A stretch of DNA of 64,000 nucleotides from Rhytidiadelphus loreus. Its lineage: Eukaryota > Streptophyta > Bryopsida > Hypnales > Hylocomiaceae. The notes beneath the pieces were generated by a model that was not told where the DNA came from, made no database searches, and worked only from the letters and a program-made list of their open reading frames with translations. The stretch spans positions 41,418,935 through 41,482,934 of the forward strand of contig OX344764.1 in the NCBI GenBank assembly GCA_947034895.1. The letters run 5' to 3'. The position numbers and the translations under genes were made by a program. Below are positions 11,313 through 24,369 of this stretch, piece after piece (position 1 is the stretch's first letter; the number at the start of each line of letters is the position of its first letter).

Positions 11313-14300
11313 TTATATCATGCTAAGTTGCTTGATGTTCATAGGATAAGTGTACTCAGTGCCTTCCCAAAATTTGAGTGACAATGCCACATTAGCCTTG
11401 TCGGTTGGGTGGTACGGATCCCAAAAGAGGTAATCAAATCGATTGGTGCAAGATTTGCGGATTATATTACATGGAATTAAGCCCTTGTAAGTTCCTCCAG
11501 CCCCACAACATCCTTCGTCTACAACTTTAAAGCCTGCATAAAATACTCTCCATTAATAAGACCACGCAAAGTTCAAGTTTCAAGGCCTCGATGTCACTAT
11601 CAATGTCTAATTAGTTGGTGAGTAGAAGATTATAACACACAATCTATTAATAGAGCATGATCTAAGTAGGCAAAGGAAATGACCTACAAAACAATCCACA
11701 TGACGGCCTACATGACATATTAGACTAATTGTGATTCTTCTTGTAGTCATTTCTTTGGTCTCAGAGACCATGTTTCCACTAATGTTTCCACTAAGGATCC
11801 TTCTTCTAAAAGTGAATTTTTTTATCAACTGAAAGTACAAACCAACATATTCAAGATCAACAACACAACTTAATAATATGTTCACTAAACTTCCTAGCTG
11901 TCAACAATTATACAATACATCCACTCATCCACATCATCATAAATGTGTTTTAATTTCATTTTTTTTTATCTTACATGGCAAACATGTTCTTTGAATTTTT
12001 TAAAGACAAATACTAAATAAATAAATCTTATCATTACCAAAAACTTAAAACAATTTGTTATGATATGATGATGATAATACTAATTGAGAGATCTCTAGAG
12101 TTGACGTTTTACCATATTGACTTGGATTGGAAATCATGTCCATGACGCCCTTATATGCATCCAAATAGACAAAGTGGGCCCCTGGTAGCTTTGCATTGAG
12201 TTGCTTCACCATGGCCAAGACACCAACATTGAAGAGTCTCACATCAGCATTCGCTTTCTCACTGCACTCTCCGTTCCGACTAAACCGGAATGTGAGTTGG
12301 AAGGGAATGCATCCTATAGGCCCCAAAGATGCCACCGATACCTTGCGTGCACCCATATTATACAACCTCTGCAAACATTTCACTAGAATAATTAATCATA
12401 CATCTTTAGATTTGAAATTTACCTTTTAAAAGTACTATCAAACATGCACTGGTCCCATGCATGATTTTTCCAAGATAGAAAAAGTTGCTAAGTATGAACA
12501 CTGCAAAATGGTCTCAAAATTCATGTTCCACATCTTTTGCAGTCAGTATTCCTAAAAAAATTGGTAAATGTTTTACTAAACTAAACCTCATTTGAGATCA
12601 CTAATCTCAAGATGTAATTACCAACCATAGAAGCACTCCAGTTTCTCTTTGAAACTAGTGTAAATCAAGACCTTATTTGTTTCAAACTTTATGTAAATTT
12701 ATGATCTCAAATAAGGTTCAAACTTATGCAAATTTAGGTTTGAACATTATTTGAGGTCAAAGGTCTACATGAATAACAACCATAGTCTTTAGAATTGAGG
12801 AACAAGATGTTAGGATTGATAAAGCAATGATCAAACTAAGTACCTAAATCCTTTACAAAATTCAAATACAAATGACTGTGAAGATGTCCACTATTCATAA
12901 ATAGTAATTACAATGAGAAGAATTTCATAATCTTCCGATTGCAATTACAACCTCTTAAATGATCAGTCTCGGATCAATTACCCATGCCAACACTTTGAAA
13001 ATTCATAACTTATTCATACGGTGTTCAAATAATACAAGGTAAGATGCATTGGAATCTTCTTTCCTGATTGCTTTTGCTTACCGTGAGCTGGCTTTGATAG
13101 TCTCTGACCAACATCGTTGCCACATTCTCAGATGTCATGTTGCCAATTGGCGAGAGAGGCTGGTAGAGGTTGTTCAAATAGTCGTTGGAGCCCATGTTGA
13201 CTGTGTACATGGCATCGGAAAGAAGCTCCATTCCTGCGGCCTCTCCCAGCAGCGATAGAATCTGGGCCCTGGTGTTTGCGAAGTACTCCAATTGCTTGTT
13301 CATGGACAGCCTCCCATACTGGAACATCCAGACAGACAGACCCGATTTTGCAAGTAAGATCGATACCACGGTAAATCAGTCAAGCTTCTAATCAAATCAG
13401 TCAAGCTACAGCAATTGGATTCGTTTGATGGGGGCCGGAAGCAAAAGCAGGGTCACGCCGAGAAGAATCGAAAACGGACTGTTTACTTGCCGCTGCTTGC
13501 AACTTGGTTGTGGAAGTTTTGGCCAGTTGTTTTGTATCCAATGCAAAAAGATTACTGCAGAAGATATGGATTCTTTACCAGAACGTAGCCAGATGAGTCC
13601 AGTATCCCTCCCGCTCCAGATGCGTAGTTCACCCCAGTGAGAATGGCTTTTCCAGTGGTATTGGGAGCCAAGTAGGGTGGAATGAATCCGGACAATCCAC
13701 CCAATTGACCTGTGGAGTTCCAACAAGAACAATTCTTAGGCCCCCAAGTGCGAAGTCAGCTGAAATTAATTGGTTTTCAAAGACATTCGATCAAGAACGG
13801 AAGTGGACAAATAATGGGCTCCAGAGTAGTTGACGAGAAGGCAAAAATGCAACTATCTAAAGCCTAAAAATGAGCTAATCATAGAGACTCATTTTTCAAC
13901 AATGAAGATGAAGTTTCAAAATTGAAAAAAAAAACATTATTTAACCTCCCCTGCGAGTTACACGTGTGCGGGGAAGCGCAACTTATAAGAACGACATTGA
14001 AATGTTGCAAGAAACATGTCATCGGAACCGCATTCAAACAAACAGTATTAGGTTGCTCCGACATGGAGACTATATTGTTTAAAGCACCTACTTCCACTTG
14101 CGATAAATGACGACTGTCTCCCAAATCGGAAAAGTTGATTGCAAGCACTAATGCGGGGGAGGTGAACTTAATTAAAAAAAAAAAAAGACTCAGAAATAGT
14201 ACATAACGATCATGTTGTAAGTACCATGGGATGACAATTGATGTGCTAAAAACAAAATCAGCAATCTTGTCGTAACAGAACAAAACAACAGTAATATAGT

Positions 14301-15157
14301 ATCTCATTCTATAGTAACGACACCAAAAATGTGTTCTTCAAAAAACCTTGCATTGAAGAATGCAAGCACTAGACAGTGAGTGGAGCTGAACTTAGAACAA
14401 CATACATTCAGAATGACGTGGGGATCATGTTGTAAGTACCATGCAGTTTCAATGTGTTAACACAAAATCAACAATCCCGTCGTAACACCTTCAAACTTTC
14501 AACAGTAATAATATGTCGTTCCGATGCATGTCATAAAAAACAAACATAAACATTGTTCGAAGAACCTTAGTTGCAATCTACAGGTCTGTCCAGACTCCAG
14601 AATGAGAACCTCCAACAATGGAAACTTGTGGCTAATCTTAATTAAACACTAACGGTAGTTGTTTAATAATTGTAAGAAATATCATCTCCTTTGCAAAGGA
14701 GATGATAAAGTGGTATGTAAATCATCTATGTTGTTGACTCGTATTTTTTTTTAAATGATTCGTAATTACCACATACAAAGTCTTCCTTCCGTTATAAAGA
14801 ACAACAGTGAAGTCTTGGATTTCAGAGGTGACTGCTGATATTAGAAGAAATCCTGCCGCTGTCAACGTGGGTTGCTGTATATTAACAGTATAATAGCTTA
14901 CCAAGGATATCCACAGTGGTGCGTCCATTGGTGAACCTTCCAGTAGCGGACCCCCCCGGGAAGTCCAAGCCATTGGGTGGAGTATTGGCCCGGGACAGCG
15001 TGTTGATGTAGTTGTTGTTGCCAGGATCAGACAGCGAGTCCCCAAATATGAAAGAGGCTCTGGGCACTCCTGCTTCGCATGGCAACAGCAACAGAATGCA
15101 CACTCCCAAGAGGAGGAGAGTCCTCCTGAAAATCTGATTTCTTGGAGGCACCTCCAT
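11313..15157 (-). CDS. GDSL-type esterase/lipase, secreted
   Basis: Five exons on the minus strand (15157-14902, 13709-13579, 13318-13082, 12368-12113, 11533-11313) join in frame to 366 aa, the usual size for plant GDSL lipases. The five-exon structure is also usual. Residues 1-29 form a signal peptide (FRRTLLLLGVCILLLLPCEA), so the enzyme should be secreted. Block I is FIFGDSLSDPGNNNY with nucleophile Ser41. Block II is GVNYASGAGG (about 111-120). Block III is GSNDY with Asn174. Block V is DPYHPTDKAN with Asp332 and His335. The whole catalytic set is therefore present. The family hydrolyses acyl esters such as cutin monomers, wall esters and lipids; the substrate cannot be read from sequence. 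The first ATG after a likely 5'UTR intron acceptor (TTGCTCTGCCAG) was chosen as start. Intron 1 and the 5'UTR intron carry tandem repeats. Confidence 0.93.
14147..14585. repeat. Two-unit ~215-bp direct repeat in esterase intron 1
   Basis: Two diverged copies follow each other. Landmarks are GCAAGCACTA, then GAACTTA, then CATGTTGTAAGTACCATG (at 14211 and again at 14426, 215 bp apart), then ACAAAATCA-CAATC-CGTCGTAACA, then ACAGTAATA. Each copy therefore spans about 215 bp. A 142-residue open frame across this intron has no family resemblance and is not a gene. Confidence 0.8.
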
Positions 15158-15171
15158 CTCCAACGCAACCT

Positions 15172-15890
15172 GGCAGAGCAAGATTTAGAAAGTTAGCTGA
15201 GATTTGGTATTTCGAAAGGTAGCAGAACATGTTACAAATAACTTCCGTACGTTCAGCATTGGACTCTATTTGCTCAAGTACTCACATCCGAGTCCACAGG
15301 ATATATAGTGAGATTCACACAAGAACTACATACGGTACTCCTTTAAGTAGTAGCATGACGTTGCAATGCATAAATACATATGCAAGTAATCATCTCAAGC
15401 GAGAACTGGCAAAGCAAGATACAGAAATTTTTACTTAGTCTAAGTTAGGCAACGTGTTTCAATAACTCCTGTTCGGTTTCCATCAGCTAGAACTGGTGTG
15501 ATTTATTCACTCTGTTTGTTCAAACTCCCACATTAGAGTTCACACGACTCCTTTCAGTAACGGATGTCAGCTTATGCAAGTAACCACAGCTACGGCCGGG
15601 TGGAGCTTGAAGTCATCTCCACCCTCGTCTCCACCGATAACAAGCATCGCAAGATACCGAAAGTTAGTCTTCACTAGTTAGCCAACATGAACATTTCAAA
15701 CACCTAAACCGCACTTCATTGGAACCGATGTACTGTACATTAAGACTCGATTTGTTGCAGCTCCCACATCAAAGTCCACATGGAAACGAGACTAACACCT
15801 AAACTACATACTTCTTTTAGTACTTAGCTCATGACATTGCAACGTATATTAAAAATCTGCAGCTAGAGGAACTAACAAGGGTTTTAGACA
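15172..15890. repeat. Three ~236-bp tandem repeats in the esterase 5'UTR intron
   Basis: Units begin at GGCAGAGCAAGAT (ending 15184), GGCAAAGCAAGAT (ending 15420) and GCATCGCAAGAT (ending 15655), giving periods of 236 and 235 bp. Inner landmarks repeat in order: CTCACATC or CCCACATC followed by GTCCACA or GTTCACA, ACTCCTTT or TTCTTTTAG, TGACGTTGCAA or TGACATTGCAA, and TATGCAAGTAA. On the minus strand the first unit carries the presumed 3' splice site of the 5'UTR intron (TCTTGCTCTGCCAG). The second unit keeps a similar TTGCTTTGCCAG, and the third has lost it. Confidence 0.8.
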
Positions 15891-16150
15891 GTGGCCATGG
15901 CTAGCTCACAGTTGCAGCTGGACTGTTTAGAACAATACAATGCTCTTCATACAAGCTCAAATGAGCTCAACTAGCTTTCTTTTGTAAGAGACAACGAAAA
16001 AAACTTCATGCTAGGAATTGAAACACGTACTTGGCGGGAGAGCTGAGTGCTGGGATAGATTGCGTCCAAAAATGGTGGGAGCTCGCTCGACGGGGCGCGA
16101 AAACTGATCTATAGTTCACTGCAGACGACCAGCCAACTTGTCTTGTTGCA

Positions 16151-16157
16151 TTTATAG
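16151..16157 (-). promoter_or_regulatory. Probable TATA box of the esterase gene
   Basis: The minus strand reads CTATAAA at this position, about 1 kb upstream of the ATG. A transcript starting 30 bp further on would hold a short exon, a donor near 16032 (CCAA then GTACGTG) and the acceptor near 15170. The position depends on the inferred 5'UTR intron. Confidence 0.45.
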
Positions 16158-16199
16158 AAAGCAGAAGTAACGGCATTCATTTGCAGCTACGGGATCATG

Positions 16200-17538
16200 A
16201 GCTGAGCTAGCATTCATAACTATTTCAGCAAGCAGGGAATTGAGGCTAACCTACAAGTTGCAGAGGCTAGCTAGCTCACATGGTGCAAGCATTAGAAATA
16301 TATCCACTCATTCCACTGCAAGAAAACACGAATTGCAGCAGTTCCGACACGGACTGCACTAATGGAGCTCGTGACTGGCAGTTTGATGCACGTCGAGCTC
16401 AAAATAAATGTTTCAATTCAAGCAATTGATTCAAACTGGTCCCACTCTCACTGGCATGGCGCCAACGGGCGACCGTTTCGTTAGTTTGGGTAAATATATA
16501 ACTGGTTGGAGTGTGAAAATGGAGGATCCAAAACCGGACCAAAAAGATGGGTCGGACCAGCAACCAACTGCTGTGCAAATGAATAAAAGATGGATATGTA
16601 AGGGAGTCTGCTCTTAAAGCAACCATTTAAGAGCTGATTGCCTTTTCAGGGAAGCTAAACTCCTTGAAATGATTTTCATTAGTAAATTTTTGTAGGAAGA
16701 AAAAAGGAATTGGCATCTAACCTGAGTCGTTTCATATTTTTTGGACCTTCGAGGAATTAGTTACAAATTTTTGAAGTTGAAACGCAATGGTCACTAGTAG
16801 TGAACACCTCCTGAAATGTACACTGCTGGTACATTGAAGAAAGCAAAATGTACCTTTTGTATTATGATTGCCTTTCGGGCATGGGCGCTTTTAGAGCATA
16901 CTACCTTACGCCACTTTCATGAAATTGTTAGAATTGTTAGCCACTTGCCATTTCAAATCCAACGCTAATACTCGGGTTTGCTAGAGGCGGGTATGTTCTT
17001 AGATAAGGTGGGTACTGCTTTAAGATTAGCTATTGAGGGTTTTGGAGTGTGTAGACAAGGGTGGAGGCAAGTATCACTTTAGAGGTGGTTGTAGCGGCCA
17101 ACCCTTGCTCTAGCATCTATATTTGCATGATGTAATGAAATTTGGAATTTAGTTTCAAAATTGGCATTTCTTTGAAAGAGGATGATTGTAGCCTTTGCAA
17201 ATTTGAAGTTAAAGGAAAGTGGCTACTGATAATTTGATACTGGAGGAAATGAATTGGGAGATTTTAATAAAGAGAGGATACAACCAATGTCGTGGGAAAA
17301 ATACCCGGATCCTTCTATAAAGAGGAGGCAAATTACCAAAGGAACTCCCAAAACTTCCCAAATGTTGGTAGGATAACTTTAAATTGAGCAAATTTCTCTA
17401 ACAAGCATCATTGAGTGTTGGGAAGCTCTCGATTTTTAATCACATAAATTTTGATAATTAACATGTAAAATTTATAAGAGGTCAAAGTTGGATTGGTAGA
17501 TTTTTTAAATTGTATCCTAGATTTTCAATGTTCATACT
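16200..17538. other. Intergenic DNA, no gene seen
   Basis: From the esterase promoter to the first family A element I find no coding motif. Short frames around 16400-16620 lack any family signature. Confidence 0.5.
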
Positions 17539-18461
17539 TTAACCCCTAAAGGACCATTGTCCCCTCGGGGGACAAAATGGATTTCGGGCAAGTTCCTATG
17601 ATCTCAATTTTCAGTGAATTTTTTTGAAACTTTCTCATAAGATAGGAAAACTTATGAGCTTCGTGGGAATATAAATTTTATTTCAATTGGTGCCCAAGAG
17701 CAAAAGTTATAGCATCTTAAACATAATTTACACGTCACCGGGCAGAAAAATAAATCTACAAAAATTTGAAATTAATTTTTTAATTTTTTTCTTCTTAAAG
17801 ATCATATTTTTGTCTACATGTAAAGCTTTGATTCATTCCATTTGGATTAGTAATGTGAAAGTTATGAACAATCTTGTTTTTTGGGCAATTTGAGCATCTT
17901 CTTGAAAAAATAACTTATAGGATTCAATTCTGAATGCAATTTTCACAATTTTTCAAAAAAAATTGTTTGACAAGGTTAACTTTTCTATTTAGAACAATCT
18001 CACCGTTGAGATTATTGTGTTTCAATCCCATTTTAGAGCTATTAACGATTTAGTTTTTCTTTCAATCTTGGACCTACTTCTACTGAACAATTTTTTAAAG
18101 AATGAAAATCAATCATGTTTTTTTTAATTTTTTTTTCTAGACTTTCAACTCAATTCTTCAACACAAAAAATGTTAAATTCAAGGTCCATGGTGTAATTTT
18201 TTTCCCCAAATGGCATTCAAAGTCATCTGAAATTGCAGGCTAGTGTTCAAAAAAACTTTCTTTTTTCAACTTTGAATGCTAATATCTTCCAATCTGTACG
18301 GTCAAACTCCATGAAACTTTTACCACATGATACTAGACTAGTAAAGTACAAGATCCTACGGTTAGATTCTAAAAAAAATTGTTTTTTTGGATGAATGCAG
18401 CAAAAATGGCAGTTTTGAGTAGTTTTTGACAGAAGAACGGCCCTGGTCCTTTAGGGGTTAA
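17539..18461. mobile_element. TTAA-flanked inverted-repeat element, family A (A1)
   Basis: The left end is TTAACCCCTAAAGGACCA and the right end is TGGTCCTTTAGGGGTTAA, a perfect inverted repeat that includes flanking TTAA. The body is 915 bp with no transposase frame, so it is non-autonomous. Two relatives lie in the window: 28306-29222 in the same orientation and 33647-34590 inverted. Shared internal blocks include ATCATATTTTTGTCTACATG and GAACAATCTCACC. TTAA target duplication with CCC-type ends is the hallmark of the piggyBac superfamily; that assignment is an inference. Confidence 0.85.
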
Positions 18462-18547
18462 AGAGAGTGCATCAAGTATCTATTTTTATTCTCTAGGTTT
18501 TTTAGGGCTTGCATTTGGGAACATGCTCAGATTTGGATGATCCTACC

Positions 18548-19090
18548 TTAACCCCTAAAAACCGAAGGAGTTTGGACAAAATACAAATGTGTTATAAAAT
18601 ATAACTTCTATAACTTTTTAGAAGTTTGCATCAAAGAAGATAATGTGAAACATGAAAAGTAAAAAGTATTAGTATGGTCAATATTAAAAAAAAAATAGAT
18701 TCTCTTCAAATGAATTTTGAAGATATAACTTCAAAAATTCACAAAATATACAATTTCTATCTTTAACATTTGAATTTTTTTTATTGGTCAAAATTGTATT
18801 TTTTATTGATTTGTGAAAAAATGCATAAGATCTAGTAATGAGAACATCAATACTTTCCCAAAATAGTAAGATTTTCAATACTAGGCTAATTCTAAACTCT
18901 TTGTGCTATTTCTCTTATAATTTTTGTTTCACCATAGCGATCTTAGTTTTGAATTAAAACATTGAAAGGCAATCCAATCTTTTTAATAATTGGAAAAAAA
19001 AAGGTTTGATAAAAAGGTTTTTCTGCCCGAAAATGATGCCCGAAGTTGGGCGGCGACCCCAAAATGGTTGCTTCACCGCTTAGGGATTAA
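18548..19090. mobile_element. TTAA-flanked element with worn inverted ends (family D)
   Basis: It starts TTAACCCCTAAAAACCGAAG and ends CGCTTAGGGATTAA, about 540 bp in all. The ends resemble the family A terminus but match each other only over the outer 10-12 bp. No coding capacity is visible. It lies 86 bp downstream of A1. Confidence 0.55.
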
Positions 19091-22000
19091 GGGAGGAAAT
19101 GCATAGTATCCATTTCAAGACCAATCTAGGTTTTGGGACGGTTTTCATAACTCCAAACATTTTTCAATAAATTTTTCTTCAAGGATAAATAGAAGCCTCA
19201 CCAAGTTTTAAGTAAGTATGTAAAATGAGTTTATGAGTAAAATAAGACTTCAAAATTTATACCTCTAAGGGTTCATAACACTTCGACATTTCATCCATTT
19301 ATATCTACCAATTCCAAGTACTTGAATAAAAATTAAGCCAATAAAAGTATAATAGTCATGTGAAACCTTTCTAACTTGTTTTTATATCTATGTATGAATT
19401 TTCTTAAAAGATCCAATGTGAACATTCCATAATATAATTCTTGAAATCATTAAAGACTTAGTTATGAATTTGAAGTGGGAATCACATAAGACTCTAAAAA
19501 TGTTCCCACACTTAGCCGAAAAAAATTGGACAAATTTTTGCCTAAATCTTACTTGATTTTGGCATTGGCACCTTTAATACTAAGAAAAATCTTTAGAAAA
19601 ATGGATGAAATTGCCAAAAACTGCTTCAAAAAATACTAAATTTGTAAATATTTAGATGAAATCTATTAATAATAGATAATTTTGTCAACAAACGTACCCA
19701 TGTACATGATTCTATATATTTTTGCATACATTCTAGGATGCAAGTCACTCTACTACCAAAAGAAACAAGAAAATTCATTGCCTACATTGATATATTTGAT
19801 CAAATTAAGATTGATACATTAAAGAATGCAAAATGTGCCTTCTTCTTTTAGGTACATAGTGACAAATTGTCAATTTCATAGAAAACCACATATGATTTCC
19901 AAAAGGAGTATACAAGGCATTGTATATACAATATATTACTGGTTGTTAAGCTTTCATAAAAAATTCTAAAAGGGGTACACACAAAAATTTCCTATTGATT
20001 GTAAAACTTTTGAGCAAATCCCTTGTGTGTTAAAGAATTCATGAATTCAACATGTTAAACCCACCCCAATCATCTATATTTCTATTCATGGGAACCTGGA
20101 GAACTTGCAAACCATATGGGATATATCTATATTTTTTGCTTGTGAATACATGTGTATTCTATATTTGTATTCTATGAGCATATTTGTATCCGTATCTTGT
20201 ATTTCATAATCCAAAATCATTTCCATATCTTGTAGCTATATTCGTATTTTGTATCTGTATTTTATATTCAAATTTAGACGAACAAGATCATCTATTCCGT
20301 AGGCATCAATGGTTTTGGATTTTTCAAAAGATCTACACCATTTAGAGAGGGGTTCCCAAACTCAGATCCATGGCTTTTTATTTTTCTATGGGAAGGGGGG
20401 GGGGAGAATTTGAAATACAAACACATTGGATGTTTTGAAGGGCCTCTAGAAGACTATGAGTTCCTCAAAATTCTTGGATTGTAGGGATGTCGATGCAATA
20501 GCAGTCCAACGTGGTATAGTCCGACATGGTAGAGAGACTATCACATCAAATAATATTTATTTATTAATTATTAATCATTTAAATTAATATTTAAAAAAAT
20601 ATTTTATTATTATTATATTATTTATTATTTAATACTTTGACTACCCTATCGTGGTTCACAACATGATGAATTAGGCCAAAATAGTCTCTTAGAGGCTTGA
20701 AAAAACATATAAAACATGTAATGTCATGTTTACATCTTTTTGGTATATAATGTCCTCCAATAAAACCTACTTTGTTCCTTACAATCCAATCCGGAAGTGT
20801 CTACCTTGTTGTGGGGTGTCTCTTTTGAGAAGATAGTGCCTTTGTGTCAAAGAATATTTTTGGAGTGTGAATTGTTATAGATCCTCCTAACTTACTTAGG
20901 CACTTTCCTTGAAATATAGACTGAAACACATATCTATACCAATCCTAGTTTTTTGAGTTGTATGTTGCAAATGAATGTTACAATCTTTACATTTCATCCA
21001 ATTTAATAAAATTCATGATTCTAATTGTTGTGTCTAATTCTTTAGTTTAAAAATGAACATATTACATTATTAGCAATGTAATATTCTAAAAAAGTTTAAC
21101 CTCTGACAGTAGTTAAGTTTTTGATGCATTTCAAATGTTCTTTTGATGTCTATCAAAATTTAATACCCAAACTACAATTACATGATTTTGGAAATGCATT
21201 AGGATGACGATGAAATGAAAAACATTAGAGAAAAATGTTATATATATGACATTAGGCCAAATGGGAAGGAAGAGGCATTGCATTGAAAAGTTTAATATCT
21301 AACTTCCATGCACTAAAATGTGAGGAACTATGCATTATGCTATAACAACTAGTTACCTTACATAGTTCCTCGCATAGCTAGTGCCTCTTTCAACGTTAGG
21401 TAACTACACCTATTATGGACACTTTAAAGATTTTTTATTACATAATTACAAGACGATGGCGCCAAGATTTCATAATTACAAGACGATGGCGTGAAAAAAA
21501 TCCTTATCCTCCTCCAATGCCACAATGTAGTAGCCTATACTATAACAAACAATAATAGAGACACTGAAAATTAATATCATATACATTAGTTCAAAGATTC
21601 ACTTTACAAATTAGACTTAGAATCCATAGTAATTCAATTCAATAGTCACCTATAGTTGTGATGCAATCTAAAACTCTAAAGTGTGTGCGAGCCTCTTCTA
21701 AAAATTCAAGACCATGAACAGAGTTCCCACCATGACTAATTTGATCATCTTCAAGTACAACTTGGTGGACTTTTACTTAGCTCTCAATCTTATGGCATTT
21801 GCAATGATGAGTTTAGGATTCCTCTTCAAACGGGATTGTCTCATTATACTTTCATTTTGTAGCATCTGTTGCAAGTACAATCTATTGTTGCACGATTCAA
21901 GTGACTTTTCAATTACAAAATAATATAAATTAATCAAAATACAAAATACAAAATAATAATTTGAAAAACAACAATCCTATATAATCCAAATCTCACTTGG

Positions 22001-22875
22001 AACATGAAATTCATAAAAATATCAATTGACATCAAGTGTCAAGTTTTTCTAGATGTATAGAAAACATATTTCTTCACCTCTAATGGCCTCAACATCTTTA
22101 TAAACTTGGACAAGAATAGAAGGTTGTACCTTTGCACTCAATACAATATGTGAATCAAGTTGGTCTTTTTATGGGAGTCCTCAATGGATTTGGATTTCAA
22201 ATGTGGTGATGAAAAATCTTTTTATAAACCTTGAATAACAAATAAATTGTAGAATGAGTAAAACCCAAAATTGATTGGATGGGTTTGCAAAAGAAGGCAC
22301 TCACTAGTTTATGCCATGCATGACCTACATGATCAATTCAATCTTGTCTTTGGTATTGAGAACAATGTAATTTGTTGTAATGTACCAGAACATCTTTGTT
22401 GAATGAAGTCTAGAAATATGACTCATCCATGCCAATAGACAATGATTTCCGTTCCACACAAAGAACTTTGACTTCCTCAAAGAATAAAATGGAGTATGAC
22501 CTCAATAGCTTTCTTAGTTGACTTGTTACTAGATATCTTGATGTTTGCATTTGTCAAAGTCATTGTTACGATGGACTTGCCACATCTGCAACAAGAACTA
22601 TGTTATGATGCACCTTTGAGGTTGAAGCTTGACCCACATCTCCTCCCTGCACTTGAACAATTGAATCTACACGAGACAACAAGACAATGTTAACAATTGA
22701 ACTCTAGACAAGAAAAACAAAATTCTTACAAAGCACAAAATGAAATGTATAATTCTTAACAAGAAAATTAAAACAAATTATAAAACAAAATCTCTAAGCT
22801 ATGGTTCTCATCAAATAATCTTGGTAGCCCACAAAAAAGATTTGAAAAGAAAATTTATTTATTTATTTATTTATT
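19091..22875. other. AT-rich intergenic DNA
   Basis: No gene is recognisable. Minor features are a G-run at about 20395-20404, an AT-only stretch near 20550-20630, a tandem copy of ATAATTACAAGACGATGGCG at 21440-21492, and an imperfect hairpin at 21270-21390 with arms GAGGAACTATG and CATAGTTCCTC. The frames at 21714-21923 and 22496-22693 have no family features. Confidence 0.5.
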
Positions 22876-23361
22876 GACCAAAAATAGGGGGTCCGGCTAG
22901 TAGCTCGAAAACCTCAGTCGGATCCAACTGGGGTTTTCGAGCTACTTGGTGGTACCCCCGTTTTTTATACCAAAAAAAAAGTTTGAAAAAAAAAAAATTG
23001 AGATTTTTTTTTTTTTTTTTTTTATAAATTTTGACCGAAAATAGGGGTCCAGCTAGTAGCTCGAAAACCTCAGTCGGACCCGACTGGGGTTTTTGAGCTA
23101 CCTGGTGGTACCCCCGTTTTTTATACCAAAAAAAAATTTGAATTTTTTTTTTTTTTTTTTTTGGCCGAAAATAGGGGGTCAGGTTGGTAGCTCGAAAACC
23201 TCAGTTGGACCCGACTGGGGTTTTCGAGCTACTTGGTGGTACCCTAGTTTTTGATACCCAAAAGAAAAAATTTGAAAAAAAAAATTATTATTATTATTAT
23301 TATTATTATTTTGTTTGACTGAAAATAGGGGGTCCGGCTATTAGCTCAAAAACCTTAGTCA
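22876..23361. repeat. Tandem array of ~95-bp near-palindromic units
   Basis: Three full units (about 22876-22972, 23034-23128, 23163-23258) and a half unit (23315-23361) are separated by poly-A/T stretches. Each unit folds on itself. GTAGCTCGAAAACC pairs with GGTTTTCGAGCTAC, and the outer AAAATAGGGGGT pairs with ACCCCCGTTTTTT, with the sequence CTCAGTCGGACCCGACTG at the turn. The fourth unit stops at the centre of the palindrome. These look like tiny foldback MITEs amplified in tandem. Confidence 0.85.
23284..23310. repeat. (TTA)n microsatellite
   Basis: About nine TTA/ATT trinucleotide repeats lie between the third and fourth units of the palindrome array. Confidence 0.9.
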
Positions 23362-24209
23362 GGTGTAAGGTAGTAGTGTTTAAATCAAGGTTGTTTGTCA
23401 ATGCTGAATGGGGTGTTTGTTTTGGGTACAATGACAAACTTTGACCTTTTTTCATCTCCACAGATTGTTTGTGAACAATAGTCCTACATCTTTTAATCTT
23501 CGTAATCTCCCTTCTCAAAATTTGAATGTTTCATTTTAATTTGAGCTATTGTATTTCAATGTCTTGGTATAAGTCTACACCTTTGATTGCCCTCTCTCAA
23601 TTAGACTTGAGTACTGATTGACAACCATCCAATTTTCTTTCAAGATAATGTATGTTGCCTCCGAATTTTCATGCTCAATATAGCCTTTAGAAATTCAAAT
23701 AGCTTGTTTATGAATTAGCAATGCAATAGTGAGTTGCAAGAAAATATTGTTAACCCATTACAAAATTCAAACAATGGAAACAATCCAAATTAACACACGT
23801 GAAAAAATAGAACAAGTAAATATGAAAACCTACTTGCATCATCTATTCGAGTATTGCCTTTGCAACTCTCTAAAACTCTAGTTGGAGTTGTACTACCTTA
23901 TTTGCATTTTCTTTTATTGTATTAGTACAACAATCATACATGTTAAATTTTAATTTACAAAGCTTATTTGTGATTTTATACTCTACTTCTATGGCTCCAT
24001 GCATTTAACTTTACTTGTGACAATCACAAGAATCTCACTTTCAAGTTCAGCAACATTCCAAACTAGATCTAAATCACTTTGCAATACCTAGTAATGAAAA
24101 AGGTTGTTAAAAAGATCACAAGACCTAGCGCTACTTGGCAGAACCTTTATTCCCTCTTTTATTACCATTGCTCCTATACTACAAAAGCTAACTCTGCTTT
24201 GTTGGGATG

Positions 24210-24369
24210 TAAGGTAACTTAGCTTATGACAGGCCAACTTTGGACCAACCCAATGTAGATGAAAAAATTCTTGTAAAGTAAATTTTAGAAGATACATGTA
24301 TAGCTAAAGAATTTTTGGACCTGCATTAAGTTGATCTAAAGTTGGCTTGTCATAAGTTGAGTTATCTTA
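24210..24369. mobile_element. Short inverted-repeat MITE, family F-like (F3)
   Basis: The element is 160 bp including flanking TA. The left end TAAGGTAACTTAGCTTATGA and the reverse complement of the right end (TAAGATAACTCAACTTATGA) match over about 40 bp, continuing into CAGGCCAACTTTGGACCAA versus CAAGCCAACTTTAGATCAA. The outer TAAGGTAA and the TATGACAGGC core resemble the larger elements at 32499-33045 and 46750-48008. The TA flanks suggest a TA target duplication. Confidence 0.75.

Noticed and set aside
13879..14307. 142-residue open frame on the minus strand
   Set aside because: It lies wholly in esterase intron 1, overlaps the 215-bp repeat and has no family features.
22876..23361. CRISPR-like array
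   Set aside because: The repeats are long palindromes with A/T spacers in plant DNA. There are no unique spacers or cas genes.
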